Assembly: GCA_002450165.1 (NCBI GenBank)
Contig: DJYQ01000007.1
Coordinates: 1 to 34,030, forward strand
Direction: 5' to 3'
Source of the DNA: Prevotellaceae bacterium UBA6974
GTDB lineage: Bacteria; Bacteroidota; Bacteroidia; Bacteroidales; Bacteroidaceae
Length of the DNA stretch: 34,030 bases
The notes beneath the pieces are model-generated. The model had not been told where the DNA came from. It did not search any database and saw only the letters and a list, made by a program, of their open reading frames with translations. How positions within the stretch are numbered: the stretch's first letter is position 1; the number at the start of each line of letters is the position of its first letter. The position numbers and the translations under genes are program-made. Of the stretch, positions 15,369 to 24,437 are shown piece by piece.

Positions 15369-16940
15369 ATGAGTACACAAGCTGAAAAGATTCAGGAGTT
15401 GATTGAACTCCGTGCCAAGGCGCGTCTGGGCGGTGGCGAAAAGGCTATCGCCAAGCAGCATGAGAAGGGTAAGTACACTGCCCGTGAGCGTATTGCCATG
15501 TTGCTGGACGAGGGTAGTTTTGAGGAGATGGATATGTTTGTCCAGCATCGTTGTACCAACTTCGGTATGGAAAAGAAACATTATCTGGGTGATGGTGTCG
15601 TTACCGGCAGTGGTACGATAGACGGTCGTCTGGTGTATGTGTTTGCCCAGGACTTTACTGTCAGCGCAGGTTCGTTGAGCGAAATGCTTGCGAGCAAGAT
15701 TTGTAAGGTGATGGATATTGCCATGAAGGTGGGTGCACCTGTAATTGGCCTGAATGATTCGGGCGGCGCACGTTTGCAGGAGGGAATTAATGCCCTGGCA
15801 GGTTATAGCGAGATATTCCAGCGTAATATTATGGCGAGTGGCGTGATTCCTCAGATAAGTGCTATAATGGGACCGTGTGCGGGTGGTGCCGTGTATAGTC
15901 CTGCTTTGACTGACTTTACCCTGATGGTCGAGAATACCAGCTATATGTTCCTGACGGGTCCCGGTCCGGTCAAGGCTGTTTTGGGCGAGGTGGTTACCCA
16001 GGAGCAACTGGGCGGTGCCAGTGTTCATTCTACCAAGAGCGGCGTAACTCATTTTACCGCAAGTACCGAGGAGGAGGCCATAGCCTTGATTAAGAAGCTG
16101 ATGAGCTATATCCCTCAGAACAATCTGGAAAAGACTCCTTTGGTTCCTTGTGACGATCCGATTGACCGTAAGGAAGATTTCCTGAACGAGATTCTGCCGG
16201 ATAATCCTAATAAGCCTTATGACATGTATCAGGTCATTGCCGCTATAGTGGATAATGGCGAGTTTATGGAGGTTCAGCCTCGTTTCGCCAAGAATATTAT
16301 CATCGGTTTTGCCCGTTTCAATGGCGAGAGTGTAGGTGTCGTGGCAAATCAGCCTCAGCAGTTGGCGGGTGTGTTGGATTGCAATGCCAGCCGCAAGGCT
16401 GCACGTTTCGTGCGTTTCTGTGACTCGTTTAATATTCCTATCGTAACATTGGTTGACGTTCCGGGTTTCTTGCCTGGTACGGGTCAGGAGTACAATGCCG
16501 TTATCCTGCATGGCGCCAAGTTGCTGTATGCTTATGGCGAGGCTACTGTACCAAAGGTGACGGTGACTTTGCGTAAGAGCTATGGCGGCAGTCATATTGT
16601 GATGTCTTGCAAGCAGTTGCGCGGTGATGCCAACTATGCATGGCCCAGTGCCGAGATTGCCGTGATGGGTGCAAGCGGTGCAGCTACCGTGTTGTATGCC
16701 AAGGAGGTGAAGGCCCTGAAGACGGAGGGCAAGGACCAGGAGGCAAAGCAGTATATTGATGAAAAGGTTGCTGAGTACGAGAATTTGTTCTCGAACCCAT
16801 ATCAGGCTGCCAAGTATGGCTATATCGATGATGTGATAGAGCCTCGTAATACTCGTTTCCGCATTATCCGTGCCTTGGCTCAGTTACAGAACAAGAAACT
16901 GACCAACCCGGCTAAGAAGCATGGTAATATTCCTTTGTAG
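15369..16940 (+). CDS. mmdA: Methylmalonyl-CoA decarboxylase alpha subunit (carboxyltransferase)
   Basis: 523 residues. It is the carboxyltransferase that moves CO2 from methylmalonyl-CoA to the biotin carrier. It is homologous to propionyl-CoA carboxylase beta. Two crotonase-like halves carry oxyanion motifs: LNDSGGARLQEG and GPCAGGAVYSPALTDF in the N-half, and LVDVPGFLPGTGQEY and LRKSYGGSHIVMSC in the C-half. The neighbouring OadG-like, biotin-carrier and OadB-like genes identify it as part of a Na+-pumping decarboxylase rather than an ATP-dependent carboxylase, since no biotin carboxylase gene is present. It is the first gene of the operon and starts in the A-rich context aacaaaaATG. Propionyl-CoA carboxylase function is the alternative if a biotin carboxylase lies elsewhere. 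Confidence 0.9.
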   Translation: MSTQAEKIQELIELRAKARLGGGEKAIAKQHEKGKYTARERIAMLLDEGSFEEMDMFVQHRCTNFGMEKKHYLGDGVVTGSGTIDGRLVYVFAQDFTVSAGSLSEMLASKICKVMDIAMKVGAPVIGLNDSGGARLQEGINALAGYSEIFQRNIMASGVIPQISAIMGPCAGGAVYSPALTDFTLMVENTSYMFLTGPGPVKAVLGEVVTQEQLGGASVHSTKSGVTHFTASTEEEAIALIKKLMSYIPQNNLEKTPLVPCDDPIDRKEDFLNEILPDNPNKPYDMYQVIAAIVDNGEFMEVQPRFAKNIIIGFARFNGESVGVVANQPQQLAGVLDCNASRKAARFVRFCDSFNIPIVTLVDVPGFLPGTGQEYNAVILHGAKLLYAYGEATVPKVTVTLRKSYGGSHIVMSCKQLRGDANYAWPSAEIAVMGASGAATVLYAKEVKALKTEGKDQEAKQYIDEKVAEYENLFSNPYQAAKYGYIDDVIEPRNTRFRIIRALAQLQNKKLTNPAKKHGNIPL

Positions 16941-16961
16941 GCTAATAAAGAACAGACAGCT

Positions 16962-17312
16962 ATGAATTTTCTTACAATAACAACAGATACATGGATGATG
17001 GCCGGATTCAGTATTTTTGTGGTCCTGGGTATCCTGATACTGCTGGTCGTGGTACTGAAGATATTCAGCGCTATTGCCAGCTTGGGTCATATCAAGCGTT
17101 CTCCGCGTGTTCTGAACGTGAACGAGGCTCCGGCACATCCCTTGGCTGCAGGCGAACCTGATTCCAGCCCGGAAGATGAGCGTCTGGCAGCTGTGGCAAT
17201 GGCAATACACCTGTACCTCAGCAATCAGCATGACGAGGAAAGCGGGGTCTTGACCATTCCTATGCATGACTTGCTGGGAGGCTGGCATGAAGAGCTGAAC
17301 AAGAGACTTTAA
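16962..17312 (+). CDS. mmdD: OadG-like small membrane subunit (methylmalonyl-CoA decarboxylase delta)
   Basis: 116 residues. A single membrane helix at about 14-37 (AGFSIFVVLGILILLVVVL) is followed by a cytoplasmic tail with a helical end (EDERLAAVAMAIHLYLSN...). In sodium-pumping decarboxylases this subunit anchors the carboxyltransferase to the membrane subunit and stabilises the complex. It sits 21 bases after mmdA and before the biotin carrier. Sequence conservation in this family is low, so the call rests on the hydropathy pattern, size and position. Confidence 0.82.
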   Translation: MNFLTITTDTWMMAGFSIFVVLGILILLVVVLKIFSAIASLGHIKRSPRVLNVNEAPAHPLAAGEPDSSPEDERLAAVAMAIHLYLSNQHDEESGVLTIPMHDLLGGWHEELNKRL

Positions 17313-17348
17313 TCTTACTTATTACATGGATAATATTTGAACAAAGAA

Positions 17349-17780
17349 ATGAAAGAATATAAATTCAAAATCGGTGAAAAGGATTATGCTGCTACCGTGT
17401 CCGAACGCGAGGATGGTACACTGGAGGTTACAGTAGATGGCAAGATTTATAACGTTGAACTGCCTGAGCGCAAGAAAGCTCCTGCTCCGGTAGTTAAGCC
17501 TGCTGTGGTTCAGGCTGCTCCTGTCGCTTCGGCTCCCGTTGCGGCCAAACCTGCCAACAGTGCTGGCTCTAACGCCGTGATTGCTCCGCTGAATGGCAAG
17601 ATAACACAGATATTGGTCAAGGTCGGTGATACAATTGCAGCCGGTGATACTGTTTGTATGCTGGAGGCAATGAAAATGGAGAATAGTATTACAGCTGAGT
17701 TTGGCGGTACGGTGAAGACTGTCTTGGTGAACGTCGGTGATCAGGTTGATGGTGGCCAGGCTTTGGTGGAACTGGCATAA
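17349..17780 (+). CDS. mmdC: Biotin carboxyl carrier subunit (methylmalonyl-CoA decarboxylase gamma)
   Basis: 143 residues. An N-terminal beta-rich segment (1-42) is followed by an Ala/Pro-rich flexible linker (about 43-73) and a biotinyl domain (about 76-143) with the biotin lysine Lys109 in LEAMKMENS. It carries the carboxyl group from MmdA to MmdB. ATG 17349 is preferred over an in-frame TTG four codons upstream. The gene fits the order mmdA-mmdD-mmdC-mmdB seen in related decarboxylases. Confidence 0.92.
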   Translation: MKEYKFKIGEKDYAATVSEREDGTLEVTVDGKIYNVELPERKKAPAPVVKPAVVQAAPVASAPVAAKPANSAGSNAVIAPLNGKITQILVKVGDTIAAGDTVCMLEAMKMENSITAEFGGTVKTVLVNVGDQVDGGQALVELA

Positions 17781-17802
17781 ATTAAAGTCGTAACTGATAA
17801 TT

Positions 17803-19107
17803 ATGAGAAATATCAAGTTTTTTGTCATTATGGCATTGCTCATGGTGGTGTCTGTGCCTGGTATGGCTATGGGGTTTGACCCTGCGGATGCTTTGGCAAA
17901 ATTCACGGGTGACATGGGTATATCCTTTTTCTTTACCGGCGATGGTTGGAAGAATGCCGTGATGATTGCTGTTGGCTGCTATTTGTTGTGGCTGGCCATA
18001 AAGAAGGAGTATGAGCCGTTGTTGCTCTTGCCTATTGCCTTTGGCATGATTCTGACAAATCTGCCGGGTGCCGGTATGTTCCATAGCGAGTTGTGGAATG
18101 AGTTTTTGGACGAGAGTAGTGTTCATCATCATGACTATGGCTTTATCATGAGCCATGGGGGATTGCTGGATATCTTGTACATTGGCGTCAAGGCTGGTGT
18201 GTATCCTTGTCTGATATTCCTGGGTGTAGGCGCAATGACTGATTTTGGACCGCTGATAGCAAATCCCAAGAGCTTGTTGCTTGGTGCTGCTGCACAGATT
18301 GGTATATTTGTAACGTTCCTTGTAACACAGTGGGACTTTACGATTCCGTTTACTGACATCGTTCCGTTTACATTTACTGACAAGCAGGCTGCTTCCATCG
18401 GTATTATTGGCGGTGCGGACGGTCCTACGGCAATCTTCCTGACTACCAAGCTGGCTCCTGAGCTGCTTGGCCCTATTGCAGTGGCTGCGTACAGCTATAT
18501 GGCCTTAGTTCCGGTTATCCAGCCGCCTATCATGCGTTTGCTGACTAGCAAGAACGAGCGTATGATACGTATGGCTCAGTTGCGTACTGTGACCAAGCAG
18601 GAGAAGATTATCTTCCCGATTATCGTTGCGATAGTGGTGAGCCTTATCTTGCCGAGTGCGGCTCCCCTGATAGGGTGTCTGATGCTGGGTAACCTGATGA
18701 AGGAGAGCGGTGTGGTCGAGCGCCTGAGCAAGTGTGTACAGAACGAGCTGAACAATATTGTAGTAATTTTCCTGGGTGTTACCGTAGGGGCTACTGCCAC
18801 TGCTTCTGCATTCCTGAATATCCAGACAATCAGTATATTGGTTGTAGGTATCGTTGCTTTTGCATGCGGAAGCGCAGGTGGCATCCTTATGGCTAAGTTT
18901 ATGAACTTGTTCTTGAAGGAGAAGATAAATCCGCTGATAGGTTCGGCTGGTGTCAGTGCTGTTCCAATGGCAGCTCGTGTAAGCCAGGTTGAAGGACAGA
19001 AGGCTGATCCGCGTAACTTCCTGCTGATGCATGCAATGGGACCTAACGTTGCAGGTGTCATAGGTTCGGCAGTCGCTGCCGGTATTTTGCTCAGCTTCCT
19101 GGGATAA
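17803..19107 (+). CDS. mmdB: Sodium-translocating methylmalonyl-CoA decarboxylase beta subunit
   Basis: 434 residues and highly hydrophobic, with about 9-11 membrane segments. It decarboxylates carboxybiotin and exports Na+, coupling succinate-to-propionate metabolism to a sodium gradient. OadB/MmdB landmarks are LLLLPIAFGMILTNLP, FLGVGAMTDFGPLIANP, SIGIIGGADGPTAIFL with the essential-type Asp206, and SAVPMAARVSQVEG near the C-terminus. It starts 22 bases after mmdC. The next gene, xseA, follows after 13 bases, so the transcript probably continues into the exonuclease VII genes. Confidence 0.93.
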   Translation: MRNIKFFVIMALLMVVSVPGMAMGFDPADALAKFTGDMGISFFFTGDGWKNAVMIAVGCYLLWLAIKKEYEPLLLLPIAFGMILTNLPGAGMFHSELWNEFLDESSVHHHDYGFIMSHGGLLDILYIGVKAGVYPCLIFLGVGAMTDFGPLIANPKSLLLGAAAQIGIFVTFLVTQWDFTIPFTDIVPFTFTDKQAASIGIIGGADGPTAIFLTTKLAPELLGPIAVAAYSYMALVPVIQPPIMRLLTSKNERMIRMAQLRTVTKQEKIIFPIIVAIVVSLILPSAAPLIGCLMLGNLMKESGVVERLSKCVQNELNNIVVIFLGVTVGATATASAFLNIQTISILVVGIVAFACGSAGGILMAKFMNLFLKEKINPLIGSAGVSAVPMAARVSQVEGQKADPRNFLLMHAMGPNVAGVIGSAVAAGILLSFLG

Positions 19108-19120
19108 ATTTCTCATAAGA

Positions 19121-20320
19121 ATGGAGACAGTAACCTTATATGAATTGAATGGCAGGATTCGTGGTATCGTGGAGGATGCCATGAATGAGACTTATTGGGT
19201 TCATGGTGAACTGTCTGAAGGCAGGCAGGGTCCTGGCGGACATTTTTATGGTGAACTGATAGAACGTGACGAGGAGTCGGATACTGTTGTTGCGCGTGCC
19301 AGAATCAATATCTGGGCGCGTACATACAGTATCCTGTCGCTTCGTTTCCAGGATGAAACGGGACAGAAATTGCGACCGGGAATGAAGCTCCTGGTAAAGG
19401 CCAGGGTGTCGTTTCATGAGGCTTACGGCTATGCTCTTACAATATTGGATATAGATGGAAGATATACATTGGGTGATCTGGAACGTAGGCGTCAGGAGAT
19501 ATTGCGTCAGTTGGAGAAGGACGGAATCATAAATGACAACAGGACGTTGCCTCTTCCTGCCTTGTTGTGTCGCATAGCAATCGTCTCGAGTCCCAATGCT
19601 GCCGGCTATGGCGATTTCTGTAATCAGTTGAAGGGCAATGAGTATGGTTTTGCATTCCAGAGCAGGTTATATCCTGCCATTATGCAGGGACAGCAGGCTT
19701 CTGACAGTATCATCGGGGCCTTGCAGCGTATATTAGAGGATAATGTAGTACTGACGGAGAATGGATCGGAGCCGTTTGACATTGTGGTTATTATCCGTGG
19801 CGGTGGTGCCGTAACGGATTTGTGTGGATTTGATTCATACCCTTTGGCGGCTTGTATTGCCCAGTATCCTGTTCCGGTAATTGTGGGTATCGGACATGAA
19901 CGGGACAAGACTGTGCTGGACTTTGTCTCGCACAGTAGCGTGAAGACTCCAACGGCAGCAGCTGCATTCATTATAGATCATCAGGCCGAGGTACTGGCTC
20001 ATTTGCAGGATTTGGCAGTGCGTATTCCGCAGATGGCACGTATGTTCGTTGACAGTGAAAAACAGCGTGTTCACCGGATAGCTTCGTTGTTGCCTGTTGC
20101 GATAGGTCGCTTGCACGAAAGGCTTAAACACCGTCTGGATATGCTGGAACAGAGAATCCTGGCCCTGAATCCTGAGGTTCTGTTGAAGCGAGGTTACAGT
20201 ATAACGAAGATGGGGGATAAGGTTCTGCATAGTGTTGAGCAGGTTAATGACGGTGACGTAATTACAACTCGTCTGGAACATGGAGAGATTTTTTCAAAGG
20301 TAATATGCCGACAAGGTTGA
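19121..20320 (+). CDS. xseA: Exodeoxyribonuclease VII large subunit
   Basis: 399 residues. It is the catalytic subunit of ExoVII, which degrades single-stranded DNA from both ends. An N-terminal OB domain (about 1-105: WVHGELSEGRQGPGGHFYGEL) is followed by the catalytic domain with RIAIVSSPNAAGYGDF, VVIIRGGGAVTDLCGFDSY and IVGIGHERDKTVLDFVSH, then a helical region (about 285-360), and it ends near LKRGYSIT. It is slightly shorter than the E. coli form (about 456) because the helical part is reduced. It is followed by xseB after 14 bases. Confidence 0.93.
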   Translation: METVTLYELNGRIRGIVEDAMNETYWVHGELSEGRQGPGGHFYGELIERDEESDTVVARARINIWARTYSILSLRFQDETGQKLRPGMKLLVKARVSFHEAYGYALTILDIDGRYTLGDLERRRQEILRQLEKDGIINDNRTLPLPALLCRIAIVSSPNAAGYGDFCNQLKGNEYGFAFQSRLYPAIMQGQQASDSIIGALQRILEDNVVLTENGSEPFDIVVIIRGGGAVTDLCGFDSYPLAACIAQYPVPVIVGIGHERDKTVLDFVSHSSVKTPTAAAAFIIDHQAEVLAHLQDLAVRIPQMARMFVDSEKQRVHRIASLLPVAIGRLHERLKHRLDMLEQRILALNPEVLLKRGYSITKMGDKVLHSVEQVNDGDVITTRLEHGEIFSKVICRQG

Positions 20321-20334
20321 ATGTGTGTTGTAAT

Positions 20335-20517
20335 ATGAAGTACGAGGAAGCTATACAAAAGTTGGAGACCATTGCGCGGAATATGGAAAATGGTGAAATG
20401 GGTGTTGGTGAACTGGCAGATAATATAACCGAGGCGAAGAGGTTGATTGCCTTTTGCCGTACGCAGTTAACTCGTGTTGACGAGAAGATTGAAAAGATTC
20501 TTTCCAGTTTGGAATAA
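20335..20517 (+). CDS. xseB: Exodeoxyribonuclease VII small subunit
   Basis: 60 residues, the usual size. The sequence KYEEAIQKLETIARNMENGE is the typical XseB helix pair. It binds XseA to form active ExoVII. ATG 20335 is chosen because the conserved N-terminus begins there; an in-frame ATG ten codons upstream overlaps the xseA end. The stop is 14 bases before the GH20 gene. Confidence 0.92.
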   Translation: MKYEEAIQKLETIARNMENGEMGVGELADNITEAKRLIAFCRTQLTRVDEKIEKILSSLE

Positions 20518-20531
20518 TTACATATACTTGT

Positions 20532-23402
20532 ATGATGAGGCGTATTTGTTTATTTTGGCTTTTTACAATTGCTATTTCTGTTGTCTGCGGTGCTTCGGCT
20601 TTTGCCCAGTCATTCGATGCTGACAAATTTTATTATTTACAGTTCGTAAGTGGACAGAATGTCGTAACTGCCATGGGCGAAGGAGGTGTGTGCGAAACTC
20701 ATCCGGCAGATCCTTCCAAGACGGATAATCAGTTGTGGAGGATTACAGGGGGGAAATCTTCCGGATACCAGTTCGTGTCGCGTTCGGGCTTGAAGCTGTA
20801 TGCGAACTCGACGGCGAGTCTCGGAACCTTCAGTGCATCGTCAACTGCCGGCAGTAATGTGTATTTTACAGTCGAGTCGTATGGAACAGGTGGGCAGTTT
20901 GTCGTGTATCCAAAGGGGGCGTCCAGTGTCTGGATGAATCAGCTGGGCGGTGTTGGCATAGGTCACCAGGTGGGATTGTGGAATCATAAGGATGATAATT
21001 GCCCTGTGTACATAATATCCGAGGCGGAATATGACGAGTTGAATAATCCTGATCCGGCAATATCGTTAATACCGCGCCCTAGTAGCATCAAGAGGGTTGT
21101 AGGTACGGTGCCGGAAGATACGGAAATCTCGTATCTTACGGACACGAAACTGGCAGTTGAGGAATATAGACTGAATATTTCCAGTAACGGGATAACAATA
21201 ACTACCAGACCAACAGGGGAAGGAGACGGTTTTAATAAGGGAATTATCAACGCGCAGCAGACTTTGCGCCAGTTGCGTTTGTTATCTTCGGATGGTACGT
21301 TGCCATGCGTGGAAATCAAGGATAAACCGCGTTTTGGCTATCGTGGCTTGATGTTGGATATTGCCCGTCATTTCTTTGACAAGGAGGCGGTCAAGAAACT
21401 GATTGATGCAATGGCAGTTTATCATTTCAGTGTTCTGCACTGGCACTTGACGGATGACCAGGGCTGGCGTGTTGAGATTCCGGAGTATCCGAGACTGACT
21501 GAGATAGGTGCCGTACGTGAGGCTAGTTTTTGTGTGCCTTCAAATCCGACATTCTATGATGATACGGAATATGGTCGTGGAATGTTCTACACACTGGATG
21601 ACTTGCGGGAGGTGGTTTTGTATGCGCAAGAGCGTGGCATAGAGATAATCCCCGAATATGATTTGCCTGGGCATAATGTTGCTGCAATAGCCTCTTATCC
21701 CGAGTTGTTTGCTTGTTCTAAAACTCCGATGGAGGGTTCGGAATTCAAGGTCAGGGTAAACGGTGGTATATCCAAGGATGTGCTTAATGTAGGCAAAACC
21801 GAGGTTATGGATTTTATGAAGTGTGTCCTTGGTCACTTGGCTGAGGTATTTCCTTCAAAATATATTCATCTTGGCGGTGATGAGTGCCCAACTAATGCAT
21901 GGCAGAATTGCCCCGAGGTTCAGGCTTTGATTAAAAGGGAGGGTTTAGGCAGTGTGAATGACGTACAGCCATGGTTGCTTGAACAGCTTGGCAAGTGGCT
22001 TGACGCAGAGTATGGCAAAACTGTTATTTGCTGGGATGAGTTGCTTTCGCATTGGCCGGCAACGAATACGGTAAAACCGGTGATAATGGCATGGAATGCC
22101 GGTAATTACACGCAGCAGGCTGCAAATAAGGGATTCAAGAGCATATATGTCCCATACCAAAAACTGTATTTGGACTTTATGCAGGAGTTGCCGGAAAACT
22201 GTTATTTTGATGAACCTTATTACGGGGGATGGTCCGAGACAAATGTAAATACGTTGGACGAGGTTTATAATGCAAACCCGACAGATGGTACAAATGCCCC
22301 TGATATGGTGCTTGGACCGCAAGGCAATCTGTGGACGGAAACATGTACCGAGGTGGCTGAGATGCACCATTGCTTCTTCCCGCGTGCCCTGGCTTTGAGC
22401 GAAGTGGCATGGAGCAGTAGCGATGGTAAGAATTACAGTAATTTCCTGGCTCGTATGCAAAATCATGCACGGGTATTGGATAAACTGGGTGTTGGGTATG
22501 CCAAGCACCATTTTCGGATAGAGAAGAATGATGAATCCGAACGGCAACGTCTGCTAGCAGAAGTCAGACCAGGTGAAACCGGACATCCGTCTCAAGATGC
22601 CGTGGATGCATTGCGCAATGCAGATGCAGATGGCTTGTCGGATGCTATTGCGGCTTTCAAGGTTGCAGACGTGGCATTGCCCGAAGCTGGCAAGTACTAC
22701 GAAATCCAGTCGGCCAGTACGTACTACAAGGCACACTATAATGGTGCTACCATTTATAAGAATTCGGAAACGGCACGGATCCACTATACACAGCAGTATA
22801 ATTGTGATGAACTATGGAAGTTTGCACCCTCGTCAACAGCGGGCAAATACTCTGTTACAAATCTTGTAAACAGAAATCTGCGTGTGTCTGGTTCATCTTT
22901 GTTCACCGTTTCCAAGGCAACTGTGGCAAATAGTAAATATGATTATGTTCCTGGTGTGTTGAACATCATTTACGGTTCTATGCCGTTTTATGCAAATGCT
23001 GACGGAACAGCTGCTCACATAAAGGCCAGTAATGAAACTAAAATGATAAATTACCCCGGTTCGTGGAGAATTGTCGAGGTTAAGGATTTTACCAGGTATC
23101 TTCAGAAAGTACTGGATCAGCTGGGTTCCCTTCCAGACAAGGACGTCTTGTCTTATGGCGATATCCTGGTTGAGAGGGGGAATGTTACCAAGCATGAATA
23201 CGATTTGTATCTGCAGACGCAGAGAACAGGTAATGTACCTCAGGAGCTAAAGGATCTGGTAACTGGCATATATGATATTCCTGCGGACATTGTCGAATCC
23301 GTTAATGCGGTCTATGACCTGAACGGACGTCGCATCAGTTCGACCATAAGTGCATTGCCTCATGGTATATATATAATAAATGGAAAAAAAGTAATAAGGT
23401 AA
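20532..23402 (+). CDS. Multidomain secreted beta-N-acetylhexosaminidase, GH20, with lectin-like modules and a sorting-type C-terminus
   Basis: 956 residues. Signal peptide 1-26 (ends ASAFAQ). A ricin/beta-trefoil-like module at about 27-165 (DKFYYLQFVSGQNVVTAMG, NQLWRITGG) precedes the GH20b domain (about 171-265) and the catalytic barrel (about 266-630). The barrel carries YRGLMLDIARHFFD, VLHWHLTDDQGWRVEI, IIPEYDLPGHN and the catalytic pair Asp450-Glu451 in YIHLGGDECPT. A second module at about 720-855 (GKYYEIQSASTYYKAHY ... LWKFAP ... WRIVEV) resembles the N-terminal one. The end (VYDLNGRRISS...GIYIINGKKVIR) closely matches the last residues of the peptidase at 7746-12335, a Por/T9SS type-A-like signal. 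It removes terminal GlcNAc/GalNAc, probably at the cell surface. It lies 14 bases after xseB and 11 before ilvE. A one-mismatch -7-like sequence (TATACTTG, 20523-20530) directly abuts the start. Confidence 0.9.
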   Translation: MMRRICLFWLFTIAISVVCGASAFAQSFDADKFYYLQFVSGQNVVTAMGEGGVCETHPADPSKTDNQLWRITGGKSSGYQFVSRSGLKLYANSTASLGTFSASSTAGSNVYFTVESYGTGGQFVVYPKGASSVWMNQLGGVGIGHQVGLWNHKDDNCPVYIISEAEYDELNNPDPAISLIPRPSSIKRVVGTVPEDTEISYLTDTKLAVEEYRLNISSNGITITTRPTGEGDGFNKGIINAQQTLRQLRLLSSDGTLPCVEIKDKPRFGYRGLMLDIARHFFDKEAVKKLIDAMAVYHFSVLHWHLTDDQGWRVEIPEYPRLTEIGAVREASFCVPSNPTFYDDTEYGRGMFYTLDDLREVVLYAQERGIEIIPEYDLPGHNVAAIASYPELFACSKTPMEGSEFKVRVNGGISKDVLNVGKTEVMDFMKCVLGHLAEVFPSKYIHLGGDECPTNAWQNCPEVQALIKREGLGSVNDVQPWLLEQLGKWLDAEYGKTVICWDELLSHWPATNTVKPVIMAWNAGNYTQQAANKGFKSIYVPYQKLYLDFMQELPENCYFDEPYYGGWSETNVNTLDEVYNANPTDGTNAPDMVLGPQGNLWTETCTEVAEMHHCFFPRALALSEVAWSSSDGKNYSNFLARMQNHARVLDKLGVGYAKHHFRIEKNDESERQRLLAEVRPGETGHPSQDAVDALRNADADGLSDAIAAFKVADVALPEAGKYYEIQSASTYYKAHYNGATIYKNSETARIHYTQQYNCDELWKFAPSSTAGKYSVTNLVNRNLRVSGSSLFTVSKATVANSKYDYVPGVLNIIYGSMPFYANADGTAAHIKASNETKMINYPGSWRIVEVKDFTRYLQKVLDQLGSLPDKDVLSYGDILVERGNVTKHEYDLYLQTQRTGNVPQELKDLVTGIYDIPADIVESVNAVYDLNGRRISSTISALPHGIYIINGKKVIR

Positions 23403-23413
23403 ATAGTTTAATT

Positions 23414-24436
23414 ATGAGTGAAATTGATTGGAGCAGCCTGTCTTTTGGCTACATGAAAACAGATTACAACGTACGCTGTTACTATCGTAATGGCAAATGG
23501 GGTGAGGTAGAAACATGCAGCGAGGAAACAATTCCTCTGCACATGGCTGCAACTTGTCTGCATTATGGCCAGGAGGCATTCGAGGGGCTGAAGGCTTACC
23601 GTTGCCCTGACGGTAAGGTGCGTGTTTTCCGCAGTGACGAAAATGCAGCTCGTCTGCAGAGCACTTGCCGGGGAATTATGATGCCGGAAATCTCCACACA
23701 ATTATTCAATGATATGGTCGATAGGGTAGTGCGTTTGAACGAACGCTTCATTCCGCCATACGAAAGCGGTGCGACACTCTATATCCGTCCATTGTTAATC
23801 GGTACCAGCGCACAGGTCGGCGTACATCCTGCCAGCGAATATCTGTTTGTTATATTCGTAACGCCGGTAGGACCTTATTTCAAGGGCGGGTTCAGTACCA
23901 ATCCTTATGTTATTATACGCGAATACGATCGCAGTGCTCCGTTGGGAACAGGTATATATAAGGTAGGTGGCAATTATGCAGCAAGCCTGCGTGCCAACAA
24001 GATGGCTCATGATTTAGGCTACAGCTGCGAATTCTATCTTGATGCCAAGGAGAAGAAATATATGGACGAGTGTGGTGCAGCCAATTTCTTCGGAATAAAA
24101 GACAATACTTACGTTACTCCCAAGAGTACCAGTATATTGCCATCAATAACAAACAAGAGTCTCATGCAGCTTGCACAGGATCTTGGTCTGAAGGTTGAGC
24201 GTCGTCAGATTCCTGAGGAGGAACTGGCCACGTTCGAGGAAGCTGGTGCATGTGGTACTGCCGCTGTAATTTCGCCTATAGAACGTATTGATGACCTTGA
24301 CACCAAGCAGAGCTTTGTCTTCAGCAAGGACGGAAAGCCAGGTCCGATATGTACAAAACTGTATAACAAATTACGTAATATCCAATATGGGATAGAGCCC
24401 GACATACACAACTGGACTCGTGTTGTGATAGAGTAA
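23414..24436 (+). CDS. ilvE: Branched-chain amino acid aminotransferase
   Basis: 340 residues of fold-type IV PLP aminotransferase, class II BCAT (the eukaryote/mycobacterium-like form). It interconverts Leu, Ile and Val with their 2-oxo acids. Motifs are LHYGQEAFEGLKAYR, GATLYIRPLLIGT, LGTGIYKVGGNYAASL with PLP Lys183, YMDECGAANFFGI, and EAGACGTAAVISPI. It is the last gene of the long plus-strand series. Its stop is one base from the end of the convergent obgE gene, so no terminator fits between them. Confidence 0.95.
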   Translation: MSEIDWSSLSFGYMKTDYNVRCYYRNGKWGEVETCSEETIPLHMAATCLHYGQEAFEGLKAYRCPDGKVRVFRSDENAARLQSTCRGIMMPEISTQLFNDMVDRVVRLNERFIPPYESGATLYIRPLLIGTSAQVGVHPASEYLFVIFVTPVGPYFKGGFSTNPYVIIREYDRSAPLGTGIYKVGGNYAASLRANKMAHDLGYSCEFYLDAKEKKYMDECGAANFFGIKDNTYVTPKSTSILPSITNKSLMQLAQDLGLKVERRQIPEEELATFEEAGACGTAAVISPIERIDDLDTKQSFVFSKDGKPGPICTKLYNKLRNIQYGIEPDIHNWTRVVIE

Positions 24437-24437
24437 T

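Noticed and set aside
15360..16595. 411-codon open frame on the minus strand opposite mmdA
   Set aside because: It lies antisense to a clear enzyme. Its His/Thr/Arg/Gln-rich translation has no recognisable motif, and the frame is open because the sense codons avoid the triplets that would be stops in antisense.
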